In this document: positions 22,101 through 33,500 of the stretch, one piece after another
How positions within the stretch are numbered: the first letter of the stretch is position 1
Layout: each line of letters starts with the position of its first letter
Source of the DNA: Cheilinus undulatus
Taxonomy: Eukaryota > Chordata > Actinopteri > Labriformes > Labridae
Reading direction: 5' to 3'
DNA: 64,000 bases
Assembly (NCBI RefSeq): GCF_018320785.1
Contig: NC_054876.1
Span: 23,272,212-23,336,211, forward strand
Made by a program: the position numbers and the translations under genes
Notes under the pieces: model-generated
What the model was told of the DNA's origin: nothing
The model's input: the letters and a program-made list of their open reading frames with translations, nothing else
Database searches by the model: none

Positions 22101-24184
22101 TACATTCATAATTTTTGATTTAGCACATAAACTTAAACATTGCATTGTTACATTAAAAGTTGATCACATTTACACCGTATTCCAAGCTATAATGCAAATT
22201 GGATTTCAGTGTCAGAAGCATTCCCTTTTTTAGTTTTTCTATTAAACTCATGGATGGTGTTGTGTCTCAGGACTCTTTGGATCACTGAACTCAATCTCAG
22301 ACACCTGCGATCACTAGTTTGCCAGGTGTGCCCAATTAGAGGAAAACTACTTAAGAAGGATGTTCCACATTATTCAGCAATATGGGAAAGAAAAATGATC
22401 TCTCTGCTGCTGAAAAGCCTCAAACTGTGTAATGCCTTGGACAAGATATGAAAACATTAGATATTTCATGAAAACTTAAGCATGATCATTGTATTGTGAA
22501 GAAATTTGTGGCTGATTCAGAGCACAGACGGGTTTGTGCAGATAAAGGCATAATGAGGAAGGTTTCTGCCAGACAAATTAATCGGATTAAGAGAGCAGCT
22601 GCTAAAATGCCATTAAAAAGCAGCAAACTGGTATTTGAAGCTGCTGGTACCTCTGGAGTCCCACCAACCTCAAGGTGTAGGATCCTCCAGGGCTTGCAGT
22701 CGTGCATAAACCTACTATTCGGCCACCTCTAACCAATGCTCACAAGCAGAAATGGTTGCAGTGGGCCCAGAAATACGTGAAGACTCTTTTTCAAACAGTT
22801 TTGTTTACTGATGAATGCCGTGCGACCCTGGATGGTCCAGATGGAGGAGTAGTGGATGGTTGGTGGATGGCCACCATGTCCCAACAAGGCTGTGACATCA
22901 GCAAGGAGGTGGTGGAGCCATGTTCTGGGTTGGAATCATGAGGAGAGAGCTGGTAGGCCCCTTTAGGGTGTCTGAAGGTGTGAAAATGACCTCAGCAAAG
23001 CATATAGAGTTTCTGACTGACCACTTTCTTCCATGGTACAAAAAGAAGAACTGTGCCTTCTGTAGAAAAACTATCTTAATGCATGCCAATGCACCATCTC
23101 ATGCTGCAAAGAATACCTCTGTGTCATTGGCTGCTATTGGCATAAAAGGAGAGAAACTCATGGTGTGGCCCCCATCCTCCCCTGACCTCATCCCTACTGA
23201 GAACCTTTGGAGCATCCTCAAGCAAAAGATCTATGAGGATGGGAGGCAGTTCACATCAAAACAGCAGCTCTGGGAGGCTATTCTGACATCTTGCAAAGAA
23301 ATGCAAGTAGAAACAAGTTCAATGGATGCAAGAATTGTAAAGATGATATCAAAGAAGGGCTCCTATGTTAACATGTAACTTGGCCTGTTAAGATGTTTTT
23401 GATTGAAATAGCTTTTGATTTTAGTAAATATGACCTCATAATATTGCAAATTCAACAAATGACCATTTTCAGTTCTTTACAACCTATAAAATGTTTTGAA
23501 ACTCAGTTATGCATAATAATATGAAATAGTACATTTTAAGTTTTTTATTTTTGAAAAAAAAAGTAGTTATCATTGGGAGGTTTGTTCAGTAAAATTTGAA
23601 TTATGCTCTAACAGATGATGACTTGATAATTACACTGACTGTCATTTGCATTGAATATTTAGGAAAACCAGAGAAAAATATCATTTGCATAATAATTTGG
23701 AACACTGTTAGTCATGAATTTGTGTATTTAATTTAATAGTTTTATAGTATGGAATTATTTAAATTGCAGTAAAATTTTGAATTAAATGTTATATAGTCTG
23801 TATTTGAGTGATGATAAATGCTAAATTGATAATTTTACGGTATTATCAGCATTGCATATCAGTACTCAAATGTTCAAAGGAGTGTTCTCGAGTGTTTTTA
23901 GATTTTGTGATTAGCTAAGATCAGGTCGCAGAAGAGGAAACTTTGTGGAATGTCAGAATCTTGTTAAAAAACAGTGCAAACTGCAAAAGTATTCATCAGA
24001 ACTAAATTAGTTACACAGAGGAAAAGAAAAATCTAAACTATATGTCTTTGTGTCTCCATGTGCAGTGGCATCACCTGTTGCTGGGCAGACTTCAGACTTT
24101 GTCAACAAGATCTTGGAGAACACAGGGCAGGGTGATCCTACCGGTGGACTGATCGGCCTGCGCGTCCCCACCTCCAAAATCTAG
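2298..24184 (+). CDS. crebrf: crebrf, CREB3 regulatory factor (eight visible coding exons)
   Basis: Coding exons are 2298-2423, 6775-6953, 13329-14503, 14622-14819, 18421-18610, 18786-18859, 20718-20837 and 24066-24184. All introns are GT-AG, and the joined frame is open for 726 residues to a TAG. The order of conserved blocks matches vertebrate CREBRF: N-terminal [14 protein letters not shown], then [19 protein letters not shown], a long acidic tract ending [37 protein letters not shown], and a bZIP basic region ([20 protein letters not shown]) followed by a leucine-zipper segment (about residues 611-670). Known role: a nuclear protein that binds CREB3/Luman and promotes its turnover, with effects on the unfolded-protein response, glucocorticoid signalling and energy balance. 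Human CREBRF is 639 aa; the extra length here lies mostly in exon 3. The initiator codons (human MPQ) are not found, so the 5' exon is probably outside the window. Confidence 0.95.
2448..2503. repeat. imperfect CA microsatellite just after a crebrf donor
   Basis: A CA-rich run with interruptions begins 25 bp into crebrf intron 1. Confidence 0.9.
3100..3556 (-). mobile_element. Tc1/mariner remnant
   Basis: The segment with CCCCACAGCATGATGTTGCC followed by CACCGGTGCTTCAC is the reverse complement of the Tc1 transposase GGSIMLWGC-type region. The right side (ctttaagggggtgaatattt) resembles a Tc1 end. No open frame survives. It stops where the GGGCCCGAGCACC repeat begins. Confidence 0.55.
3556..4280. 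repeat. dispersed teleost repeat beginning GGGCCCGAGCACC
   Basis: Starts GGGCCCGAGCACCGAGGGTA with CGAGGACCCTATTG, a motif I recognise as widespread in teleost genomes. Class unknown to me. The 3' boundary is approximate and may be the SINE target site at 4281. Confidence 0.5.
4298..4490 (+). mobile_element. tRNA-derived SINE with poly-A tail and target duplication
   Basis: The tRNA-like head has A box GGCCGAGTGGTTAAGG and B box GGGTTCGAATCC, followed by a body and an A tail (4474-4490). The 17-bp flank aaaaaaagggccttttg at 4281-4297 recurs at about 4484-4500 after the tail, so the target duplication is perfect. The non-tRNA body and tail show it is a SINE, not a tRNA gene. Confidence 0.88.
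5528..5712. mobile_element. solo Tc1-like terminal fragment
   Basis: Begins cagtggatataaaaagttta and contains tttttccacctttaatgcaa and aatcttttaggagtgatt, resembling one end of a common fish Tc1/mariner family. No partner end is seen nearby. Confidence 0.5.
6775..6953 (+). CDS. crebrf: crebrf coding exon 2
   Basis: The exon follows ctctgcag and ends AG|gtactc. It reads [14 protein letters not shown] to [13 protein letters not shown]. The last block aligns with human EQWDTYCEDLTK, while the first half is poorly conserved. The final arginine codon is split with the next exon. Confidence 0.9.
8101..8400 (-). mobile_element. 3' end of a non-LTR retroelement or SINE
   Basis: Starts aatcaatcaaactttattta then tatagcacttttcat and cacaaagtgctttaca, a sequence seen in many teleost introns. 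The TTGA-type tail on the - strand points to insertion in the - direction. Family not assigned. Confidence 0.5.
10480..10625 (-). mobile_element. second copy of the tRNA-derived SINE
   Basis: The reverse complement reads gatggcccagtggttcggtc, cccatgta, gttcatgtccggcctgtgg and ctttcactgcatgtcattcc. It matches the SINE at 4298 in tRNA-like head order (A box then B box) and in the start of the body, with substitutions that damage the promoter boxes. Confidence 0.6.
13087..13148. repeat. (AT)n microsatellite
   Basis: A long A run (13066-13086) then perfect AT repeats, about 180 bp upstream of crebrf exon 3. Confidence 0.95.
13329..14503 (+). CDS. crebrf: crebrf coding exon 3 (large, low-complexity)
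   Basis: At 1175 bp this is the largest exon. It starts with the conserved [19 protein letters not shown] block and [19 protein letters not shown]. It continues through a proline/glutamine-rich stretch (PQPQPQPQ), a serine/proline-rich middle, the EEHNYSLF motif, and an acidic tract of mostly Glu and Asp (about 14294-14485). It ends SEPG, split with exon 4. The middle has diverged and expanded relative to the human protein; both ends are strongly conserved. Confidence 0.93.
14622..14819 (+). CDS. crebrf: crebrf coding exon 4
   Basis: Only a 118-bp intron separates it from exon 3. It encodes [20 protein letters not shown], then [20 protein letters not shown] and [20 protein letters not shown], close to human. 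Donor CATG|gtacac; the glycine codon is split with exon 5. Confidence 0.93.
15125..15179. repeat. perfect 24-bp inverted repeat (hairpin)
   Basis: Arms GTGCTATCAGTGTCAGCACACACA-type (15125-15148) and its exact reverse complement (15156-15179) flank a 7-nt loop gaagttg. Confidence 0.9.
15192..15216. repeat. second hairpin, 10-bp stem
   Basis: TTTGTCTGGT and ACCAGACAAA pair perfectly around gttag, 12 bp after the larger hairpin. Confidence 0.85.
15727..15820. repeat. internally deleted copy of the ACCTCCGCCA-ended repeat
   Basis: Retains only both ends: tacgccaaggaggttatgtg at the left and atggcggacgtctgcgctct, then gcttttctagtt, at the right. Confidence 0.65.
18421..18610 (+). CDS. crebrf: crebrf coding exon 5 (start of bZIP basic region)
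   Basis: Follows ttctaaag. It encodes [20 protein letters not shown] through [19 protein letters not shown] to [13 protein letters not shown], nearly identical to human. The basic region is cut by the splice site inside an arginine codon (AG|A). Confidence 0.94.
18786..18859 (+). CDS. crebrf: crebrf coding exon 6 (bZIP core)
   Basis: A 74-bp exon after tattgtag, encoding [20 protein letters not shown] and STEY, the DNA-contacting end of the basic region and the start of the zipper. Donor TACG|gtacgt. A Tc1 element starts 45 bp downstream. Confidence 0.94.
18905..20526 (-). mobile_element. complete Tc1 element, 1622 bp, in crebrf intron 6
   Basis: TA dinucleotides flank both ends (18903-18904, 20527-20528). 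Terminal inverted repeats of about 228 bp start CACAGTTGCAAG and match at all but roughly ten positions. Each arm has an internal copy of the tip motif (ggaaaaagtatgt), an IR/DR layout. The transposase lies on the - strand and is broken. The element sits 45 bp after the donor of the exon encoding the bZIP core. Confidence 0.95.
19126..20141 (-). pseudogene. Tc1 transposase pseudogene
   Basis: An intact 215-codon N-terminal part (start 20141) has [20 protein letters not shown], the helix-turn-helix region, [12 protein letters not shown] and the first catalytic aspartate in [13 protein letters not shown]. It stops at 19494. The second aspartate (QQDNDPKH) and the last catalytic residue (SPDLNPIEM) remain in other frames, and the C-terminal end AAKGGSTSH terminates at 19126. 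One stop and at least two frameshifts therefore inactivate it. Confidence 0.9.
20718..20837 (+). CDS. crebrf: crebrf coding exon 7
   Basis: Follows gtctgtag. It encodes [20 protein letters not shown] and continues to EHLIQETL, the rest of the zipper helix, with donor CTTG|gtgaga. Human has RLLFVINSIKQEIVNRV in the same place (first residues from recollection). Confidence 0.92.
21290..21800 (-). mobile_element. possible Tc1-like remnant
   Basis: Contains ttttggcctcatcagaccaa and ttccacttgaccatggagtc, phrases typical of decayed fish Tc1 transposase regions on the opposite strand. No ends or frame recognised. Confidence 0.4.
22173..23708 (+). mobile_element. second Tc1-like element, 1.5 kb, decayed
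   Basis: The right end has tttgcataataatttggaac followed by actg, and the left end a diverged inverted copy (ccgtattccaagctataatg). TA or TTA flanks both ends. A broken transposase lies inside on +. It sits in crebrf intron 7, in the same direction as the gene. Confidence 0.75.
22383..23378 (+). pseudogene. Tc1-like transposase pseudogene
   Basis: Starts [14 protein letters not shown], then stops. Further pieces are [29 protein letters not shown] with LFTDEC (first catalytic Asp), and a longer open stretch from 22920 with [15 protein letters not shown] and [14 protein letters not shown], ending [10 protein letters not shown]. The usual HDNAPSH is HANAPSH, so the second catalytic aspartate is lost in addition to stops and a frameshift. 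Confidence 0.85.
24066..24184 (+). CDS. crebrf: crebrf terminal coding exon
   Basis: Follows tgtgcag. It encodes [20 protein letters not shown] and ends [12 protein letters not shown] before TAG at 24182. The C-terminus is almost identical to human (GLVGLRIPTSKV), which fixes the gene's 3' coding end. Confidence 0.94.
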
Positions 24185-27100
24185 ACAAACAGAGGTCCAC
24201 TGAGAGGAGTGGACTAAATATTATCACCGTGCTGTCCTGTTGTAACTATGCTCCCCTCTGCATGCCCCTCAAATCCAGAGTACATACACATTGTTAGCCA
24301 CACAAACACACATACCACTCCCTGTGTGTATATATGTGTGCTTGTTTTCGCCATGCACCTGTATGGCAGACACCCTAGCTTCCTGTCTCTACACAGTGTG
24401 TGCAGAGTCAGTGCATCACCTTCTCCTAACCCATCGCCAGCATCTGTTGGGTAAAGCGCCTTTTTTTTTTAAGAAAAGGATGAATAGGTGTGTAGCTAAG
24501 AGCATGTTGCAAATCCATTGGGATTCTTAGGTGTGTTAAGCAAAAGCAAAGCATTGTGTACGGTCTGCTTCCAGGGCTGAGACAAAAAAAAAAAATCGTA
24601 TGAGTGTAACCACTGGAAAACTTTCACGCAATTGTTCGAGGTTGCAATGACAGAGGAAGAATTGTTCAACGTCAGTTGCCATCAGATGTAAGAGAAGTTA
24701 TCATTTCTCAGAAGAGGTTCATCTCTCATGGCAACAACAACAAAAACAGGATGTCCACACTGAGTAAAGTACTTTGACTAAAATAAAAACAGCTTTGGGT
24801 GCATGGACTGCTGCATACAGAAAGAAAATGAGCAGCATGCTCCGAGGCGTCATGGGTTGGCAGGATGTATTTTGTATTGAAGGCCTAAATATGTTCATGC
24901 CATCCCGTTTTAAAACCAGCTGAGCTGTTGTTATTACATAGGAGGTGCAAATTTAAGCTCAAAACAAAAAAATCAAACGAAAGTTTCACAATTTAAGTGT
25001 CAGAATCCTGCTGGGTTGAAGTTTTGAGCATGCAGGATGAAGCTTTTATTTTGAAGACGTTAACTTAAACAACAGGAGGTAGTTGTGCGTGTGGTTTGGT
25101 GCTTTTTTGGCCTTGTGCTAGTTTGAACTGGACTGAGTGAAATGGGCAATAAGCCATTGTGGGAGCAGATTGAGAGGAAGATGATGTTTTTAGATAAAGA
25201 TGACAAACAGTGATCCATCTCCTCTTGGAAAGTGTACATAAAAAGTGTCTCAGAGTGACAAAAACGGCACTGGCTTTCCTTTTTGTACAGCAGAGACGAC
25301 CAGGCTAACAGTTTGGTGTGTTCATACTATAGTGTTTGATCAGAGTTCTATTCATCGTGCCTTGTGTATGTATGCGTGCGTGTTTCTGTAAGTCTGAGTG
25401 AGAGAGTGCGTGTGTACGAGGGATTGGTCAGAACTCCCTGAGGTCCAGCCAAGGAGGGGATGACTTTACACTGAGGGAGATTGTTAGTGAATGTGAGGAG
25501 ATAGAGACACACCTGTGAGATTTGTTGTGTATTTCAGTTGTCTGATGATCTTCTGAATGTACATATAAAGAAATGGAAGCTCTTGTTGCATGATGCCACA
25601 GAGTCTGTGTAAATAGGAGGGCTCTGCAATAGATTACTTTTGGTTTTTGGTACTCTGTCTTTAGGGATCGGGGGAGGGGTAAACAGATATTTTTGTTAAG
25701 AGTTACATAAAAATATTTGCACACTATATTTTGATTGTTTTTTGTACCAAAGACACATGCAACGAAATGGCGAACAGCCAGTTTAAGTAAGGTTTTGCAC
25801 AGCTTACCTGACGCCGTATTGAATGTAAGAAATGTGGGAGGGTCAGGGAAATTCAATGAACTGTGAAATTAGCTTGGGTCCAATTCTGTACAGAAAAGGA
25901 ACATTCATTTTATTGTTTTTGAATCTAGAAGTTAATCCCATCTATGGGCTTCTCCGGTAGATTTACTGCTTAGCAAGCACTTCATTCCTGAACTGATTCC
26001 TCCCTCCACATGCTAATTGTGTTTATGGCGCTTTCTAGGACAAAAATTGAGAGTGCTGGTAGATAAGCTATGTTACATATTCTGCTTGTTTGTCAAAATG
26101 TCATGAACAATAACCAAAATGTTTTGTTGTGTCATTTGTTTGATTTTTCTGTGCGTAGACGAGGTCTAGTTCATCGACAAAATATTAACTGAATTGTGTT
26201 TTCAAGTACTGTACATAGAACATTAATGATATATATATCTATCAATGGTGAAATGCCACTTTTCATGACAATTGATTCATTTTTAAGCATGACACATTTC
26301 TAAAGCCTACCCTTGCATCGAGAACGTTAGAGGAAAAAAAAACAAAAGCCAAAAAAAAAAAAAAAAAAAAAGAAGTTCTTGTTATATTTTTGTACTTTAG
26401 CTGCCTGCTAGCTTTCCTGTTGGAATTTTGGTCAGATTTTCTTCAAGTTCAGAGAAGGAGAGTTGGTGGGGAGAAGGAGAAGTCTTACAACACCGTCAGT
26501 GTGTCTGATAGTTAGACCCCTGTGGTCTGGTTTGCTGGCTGAGTGACCTGCAGATAATCTGGACTTTATTTAAACACAATGCAGTGAAGCCCTGTTCTAG
26601 TTTATAAAGAGGATGAGGACATCCTGTCTGAGCTGTGTGAAGATGTAAGGAAAGATGAGGATGAGGTGTTGCTACAGGTGCTGCAAGAAAGCCAAAGCTC
26701 TTATATTTTAGTCCCAGGTTGATCTGGATTTAGCACTGTGTATTTCCACTTCTGATTTTCACAAATACCCCCTCCTTAACGATAGAGTTGGTCTGATTTT
26801 GCCTTCCTGAGATTGATGTGTTTACCTTTGAGGTCAAATAGCTGATTTTTTTCCTGCCTGGCCTTGCCTCTGGTCTTCAGCTTGCATCCTTCCAATAACT
26901 TCAAAACACAGAGATACAAAGTCAAGGCCACAAACTAGTAGCCTGTTTAACCCTTGTTAAAAAATGCATGATGCTTGTATGCTTGCCTCGTAGCTCTGCC
27001 CTCAGAGGAAACGCTGCTAATCTCAGGAACTCTAAAATTCAACCACAACCTACACAGTCAGCAGGAAAATACAAACAATAAGCGTTTAGAGTGGCTGAGT

Positions 27101-27500
27101 TCAGGTTAGTCTTAGGTGAGAAAGTCCTCCTTCACTGAATGAACTCTGATGTCTGACGATGGTGATGCAGAGCTGTGGTCTTTCTTTATAACAGCCAGTG
27201 CTACCCACACACATATATATAAATATATTTTTACTGTTTGTGTTCTGTCTAAAAAGGGAGAAATGGTGCTTTTTCTGAAACTAGAATGATGAGTATCCAT
27301 GATTCTTATTTTAGTCTAGCTGTAGCCTAATGACTTGCTCTCCCGTCCATAGCTATTTTCTTAGTAGTGATTCATTTTTGTAAATAGCCTATATAAGTTA
27401 ATATCTATCTTCTCAATGTTAGATATGTGTATAGAATACTCTATCTTATATGTTTGAAAACAAAAGCACTTTGTCCAAAAAAGGAAAAAAAAATCAAACA
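24185..27500 (+). other. crebrf: probable crebrf 3' UTR
   Basis: No coding exon is recognisable. The sequence directly follows the crebrf stop. AATAAA hexamers occur from 24782 on, with oligo-A tracts near 26343-26370 and 27478-27510. Vertebrate CREBRF has a 3' UTR of several kilobases, so most of this stretch is inferred to be transcribed. The true 3' end cannot be fixed from sequence alone. Confidence 0.45.
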
Positions 27501-30261
27501 AAAAGAAAAGCATTTTTTTCTTCCATTTGCTGCTAAAAGGCCTGGTGTGAATGCTGCAAGTGTACCTGACGACTACTTGCTAGGATAGGTCTATTACCTG
27601 ACTCAGCTAGGTCTATAAAAAAGCAAGGAACTGTTGTGTGACCTGGTGAGGGTTGTAGCTCCACGTTTCTGGAGCCATGTGATGATATGTGGCATCGAAT
27701 AAGAGGGTATCATCGCCTGGTTTCGGGAAAGTTTAGTGTCTTGATGGGATAGGTCTATTTCCTGGTCAGGGGATAGTGTGTTTGTGGTCTTAAAAAAAAG
27801 AGGGTTTTGATTCCAGGGCCCCTACATTGATCCTGATGCTGACCCCCTTGGCGTCATGATTCATTTGCCTTCAGTAGAGGTTTCCTATGGAAAAACTGAT
27901 TCTGCTTTGGCTTCCTCTTCAGGGTGATGTACAGTGTAGACACATTTCTCCAGAGAGCTATATTGTTATCATTTGTAAACTGATTTCTACTTGTGACTTA
28001 ATGAGGAGGGGGTTTAGCCTGGGGTGGCTGGAAACAATCTGTTTGAAAGATGTTGTTCCCAGCCAACTTAGGGGGAAGTTACTATATCACTGTACTGTAT
28101 GGCAAGCCAATTACAAATGGAGACTCAATCCGGACACTTATTGCCTTTTAGTAACTTTTCATCACACAAACAACAATAACTATATGGCAGATGAGTCTGA
28201 TCTCAAGGGATGTTCCCTGAGGTTTAAGGCATCATTCTGCCATAATACGGTCAACAACAACAAAATCCATTCAGCCTGATTGGCTCAAAACTACCATGAC
28301 TGAAGAACAGACGTGGTGAAATCTACCTGAGATACTGCTTCAAAAGTTGAATGACTCATTCTCAGTTTGAATAATATTTGAAGCATTTTTCAGATTTTTT
28401 TGCCCAGGTCTGATAGGGGGTCGACAGCGGTTACATCAGCTGCTGGTTGACGACTGTCAAGAGGCTTAAGAGAAGGAATGTGTGTTTTGTTGTCTATCAC
28501 AAGGCTGGTTCTCAAGAGAGTCCTCACAGGTTTTTACATTTAAAATGAGAGGCGAAAGCTGTGCAACTTTACATTCAAACCAGGAGACTCTGTGGCATTT
28601 TAACAGTGGAGGAGTGAGTGAATAAATCCACGCCAGTAAAACTATTCCTTCTTTGATTTCTGATGACATAAATCCTATACAGTCAAATATTAAGCTACTA
28701 GAGTGTGTAACTTTGTGCTACTCTTGTCCAATAAAAGCTAAGTGGATCCATAAAGCTCTTCTTCAGCAAATCAGGGTAATATCGTTCTTCTATTTGACGT
28801 ATGTGATGACATATAAAATCAAAAGAAAATATATTTATGTATTCCAATTATTGTCGCCATTCTTTACTCTGTACAAAATATTTTATGTGCGTGTGTGCGC
28901 GTGTGTGTTACTATAAATGTCAATCAATGTAGATCGATGCTCTCTACAGGAACTGAAAAATAAGGCCAACAGACTTATCACAACAAATCACAACCTTTCA
29001 AACAGACATGATGTTAAATGTGTCCACTCATTAGAAAATTTGATTCAGATTTCTAACCGTAAATTAACTGGTTTTTGTCACATGGTGCTGATTACTTTTC
29101 ATTATATCTGAAATAATCCAAGAAAATTAATGGCATCATATTCAGAGCATGAGCAACAACTGCCGGACCAATCGGAGAAAGATTCACATGCAGTCTTGCT
29201 CCACAGCAGAATGGTGATTTCTGTGTTACTGACCTGTTATCATCATTATTGTGGTATTTCTTTTGTAAAAAGCCAGATTCCAAGACTTGACGTCACTGCC
29301 TGAAAGTCAAAGAGGATCAAAATATACAGCTAAAAACTATGACACAACTCTGGTGTGTTAAGACGTAGTTTATACATTTAATAACAAAGAGAATATAATA
29401 TGAGAATTTTTAATGTTATGTCTGTTATTTTCCAATTATCTACCACATTTAAAGACAAACATGATCTGGGAAAATAGTGATAATGTTTACGTTTGCATCC
29501 AGATAATCAAACCTTTTTTATGTCCGTGCCAAGCAAGTCAGCTGATTATATCTGTCTCCATTCGGAATCTAATTAAACATTTATAAAGAATTTAATTATA
29601 ATCATTAATGTGTTGTTGGTTTACAAAGCTGTTCTTGTTAGTATTTCTTTTTAAAAGTTAAAAATGTCATCAAAAACACTAAAAGATGTTGTAAGTAATT
29701 AAATTCTGTCTTTAGATGATTACATTAAATTCTAAAAAACTGACCTGACTGATTGAGGCAATGACAATGAATATTTGCTCTTTTTGGGTTTACCTATCTG
29801 AAATAAAATATTCCTGTTAATTTTAATATCTATCTGCATCAAAGTAGATGGGACTTTCTGATCCACATTGGCATGGGCAACTGAATGCAATAGGAACCAC
29901 CCAACCTTGATAAAATTAGAGTGCTGAAACAGTTTTCTGTCCTGTTAATAAAATCTTGCATATATATAGTTTTACAGCAACTGATATAACACATTTTAGA
30001 CTCCTCCCCCTGTTGGCTGCTGCAGACCTGGAGCACTGAGCTTAGCTCTATGATTAATTCTTTACACCTAACAAATTAAAGTACTTTATTAAAATTTTGA
30101 GCATGGAAAAAAAATGAAGGATAATCTCAGAACTATTAGGACATTTTCCAAGCTGTCGTTTTACTACTTTGAGTTGTAAGGCTTATAACTTGTATGTGAT
30201 GGCAGCCAGCTGATCACACAAATGTTGTTTAAACCTGGTTTCTGTTAGTCATTTGATGCAT
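27500..30261. other. intergenic, no recognised feature
   Basis: Open stretches here (for example 27887-28279) lack any family resemblance or splice context. I see no gene or clear repeat. Confidence 0.5.
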
Positions 30262-30555
30262 TAAACCAGGGGTTATCAAACTTTTTAGTCTGTGACCCCC
30301 AAAATTGAGGAGCCAGAGACCGGGGACCCCCCCTGTACCTGAAGGTGGTCGAAGCAATGTTGAACACAGCCGTGGACATTGAAGAATAGTCTTGTGCATA
30401 CTTACATTTTAAAGATTTTTTTTTAAAAAACATTACTTGAATTTCAGCATAAATCTCACCAAATTACCATGTTTTTATTCCACATTTGAAATCCTTTGAA
30501 AGGCGTCTGGCAACCCCATCTGTGGGGGTCGCGACCTTCACATTGAGAACATAAA
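30262..30555. mobile_element. hAT-like MITE, about 290 bp
   Basis: Starts CAGGGGTTATCAAAC with ctgtgacccccaa. The end, reverse complemented, reads gttctcaatgtgaaggtcgc then gacccccaca. The matching inverted ends and lack of coding capacity fit a short hAT-like non-autonomous element. Confidence 0.6.
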
Positions 30556-33500
30556 TGTAACAATTTAAAAGTAAATTTATTCGATGGCCTTGCCCACAAT
30601 TGGTTTTTATGAACGTTTCCAAAACAACCAATGAGAGACAGTGAGCTCTGAAAACTGACTGAGCAACTGAATGTTACAGGAGATAATTGGGAAATTACAG
30701 ATTAAAAAAATAAACCATATCTTATCATAATGGACTAATAAAAGCAGGAATACCCTCTTGCAGGCTGTGATGTCAGATCTCAGAGTCTGGCTTTACGTCT
30801 CTTTCACATTTCAATGTTTCCTGTCTTGTTTGAATCCATGTGAGCTGTCCCTGTTGCTTGTAAAAGCGCCTCATCTTCAGAGGCTGTATGCTTACTGTTG
30901 TTCTCTGTGTCTAAACGACACACCAGAAATGTACTCTGTGATTAAGATACAGTGAGAACGCTGCATGCCAATTTCCTGCAGAGCACTGAGACAACCAAGT
31001 GACGTCTGGAAATCATTTGCATGTTAGGAAATAACTTGGCGTCCCCATTGTCAGAAAGTGAATTCACTGTACTCTCAGTTGAATGATTTCATTCTTGCTG
31101 CTAATGAATGAGCACAAAGAGACTCTAGATTTTCGTTGAGCGTGTCTACACCACAAATACAGTATAATATTACCACCAACCCCGCTTTTTTTCTCCACAC
31201 CTTTATCTTTACAACAGTCAAAAGCCCAGCAGTGTTACTCACCTTGCACTTGGTTTTTACATAAACAAGAAAAAAAAGTACTTTGAAATGATGCCTGCTG
31301 AACCAGGTGCCTTAATTAAATATATGAGAACACAAATCTACACCTTGTGTCAGTCTGGAGGGGGTTTCCCAAAACCTACACTTGAAGTACAAAAAACTGA
31401 AAATAAAGCTTCACTTAACCCAGTCATTACTTTTGTAATATATTCAGCCTTTATAGCAGATCTGAGCTCTTTTGTTGTCATAAATAGAAAAAAATAAATC
31501 TCTCTTTCAAAGCATCACTAAAGAAAACCATGATTGACAACTTGTGAACTAAGCTAATGTTGTTTTGGGAAACCTAGTTCTGTTTTTAGCTCTTTCTCTG
31601 CCCACTATGCCACGTTATTGTGTTTTCTGTATTGGCTGCTACTGCTGCTATCACCGCTGGTGTGTCTGCGTGGAGACAACCTCCACTGTGTCTGAGGCAG
31701 AAGGAAACTTGGGCCTGCTTTTTACCTTAAAAATTATGATGCATTCTTGTTCTTCTTCTTTGGTTTTAACATGCAGCATTGTGTTGCTGCCTCTTATGAC
31801 CTTTTAGAGCAAGAAAATGAAACTTAAAAAACATACTTTCCCTTTCTTAACTTTGCTATGATGAAGTGCCAGACCCTCCTTGAAGTCAGTGTTGGCACTG
31901 AGTCGCAGGTTGCGAATGAAGCGACAAACTGAGCATGGAGGCAAACTGTGGTGCTAATCTGTCCGTTGCTGGGTGCTAACATGGCTGTGTTCACGAGCTG
32001 TATTAGCCATAATATTTCTTCTGTTGATGACTGGGGTCAGTGTCATGTTCTGACTGCTGCACTGTATGCTGACATGGTGAGGTTTAACTCTGCTGCTGCT
32101 TTGCTGATGAATGTAGGCTAGTCTTCCTCAGCAGGATCATTCAGACAGATGTGAGTATCTGGTGGAGCTTTTTTCTGTTGTTCTGTTTCCTTTTTTTTTT
32201 GTTTGAAGCACAGAGGGAGCTTCCTGTCGTCAGGATCCAGAACGATCATGAATGTTGTATTTTTATAAGGCCCAGTCCAGCTTATGTATTTAAACTTTGT
32301 TTGAAATAAGATTATAGTTTGATATTTATACTTTGACTCCATGTTGCTTGTTCAAAATTTAACCCTAAATTACATATTTTTGCCTTTTTCCATGATTCAT
32401 GTTTTCATAGCATTTCTTTGAAATTTATGTGTTTCATCCTATAAATTTAGTGTTAGGAGATGACTTGTCAAATCCAAATTTTATAGCTTTTCCACTGGTG
32501 CAGGCTTCACCAGGAGTCAAGGACTTTTCATGGAGTTCACACACATGAATCAGAGTGAGAATGTAACAAGACTTTTACATCCTGCATCCCTCATCCAATC
32601 ACTGCACACTGGAAATGTTTAAAATGGTTTAAAATGGTTTAAAAATTATATCAAATGATGTTGAACCAAACAGCTGTGAATTGATCGATTTGAACATCAG
32701 AGTGTAAAATTTACAGTTTGATCATCAACAGATGAATAAGAAAAATACAACATTCAAACGCTCCCCTACACTCTGCGATAATATTCATGTAACGCTACAG
32801 ACAATTAAGTAATTTAATAGCAGTTATGTAAATGTAGTTTTTTTGCAAAAAAAAATAAAGAAAACAAAAATTAACAACAACTAAAAGATCTGCACATTAA
32901 CTGAACGATCCAACTCTTATTCCAGGAATAAAAGCATATTTGTTCATGTTGAAAAGATATGAGGTATTTGCTTACATAGCCTCAGACAGGACCCTTGCTA
33001 TCACTTTCATTATTTTATGGTAAATATGAAGCAACTGGCTAACGTAGCTAAGCATAGACTGAAAAGGGGAGCGCACCTAACCTGGCTTAGTCTGAATGTA
33101 GAATAATGTTGAAAATATCATTTTCACTCATCAGATGCTATTAAACCATTGTGGCATCATTGATATCTTTTTTACTATTTAAAAAAGATAGATATTACTG
33201 ACATAATTTTTGCAGGGGCACTTCATACCCTCTCTGTATTTTGATGAAGGGATCCTCAGTTTCATTGTTGCTTTGAGTCATCTGTGTGAAGCTCTTGAAG
33301 TATTTTGTTTTGGAGGTTTTTTTTTGTTTTTGTTTTTGTTTTTTTTACAAATTCAGAAGGGGCATTTTTTTTACTGTTTTACACAGCAGTGAATGTCTTT
33401 TGGCGTTTCACTCATGTTGGGAAGCTCAAATGACGGTGTAATGTTGTACTACTGTGTGACAGGTTGTAAGTCTTATATAAGGGCACTTGTTGCATATTTC

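Noticed and set aside
25428..25856. 142-aa ORF opposite the crebrf 3' UTR
   Set aside because: No motif; chance frame in UTR sequence.
27887..28279. 130-aa ORF
   Set aside because: No recognised motif and no homologous exon pattern; consistent with chance.
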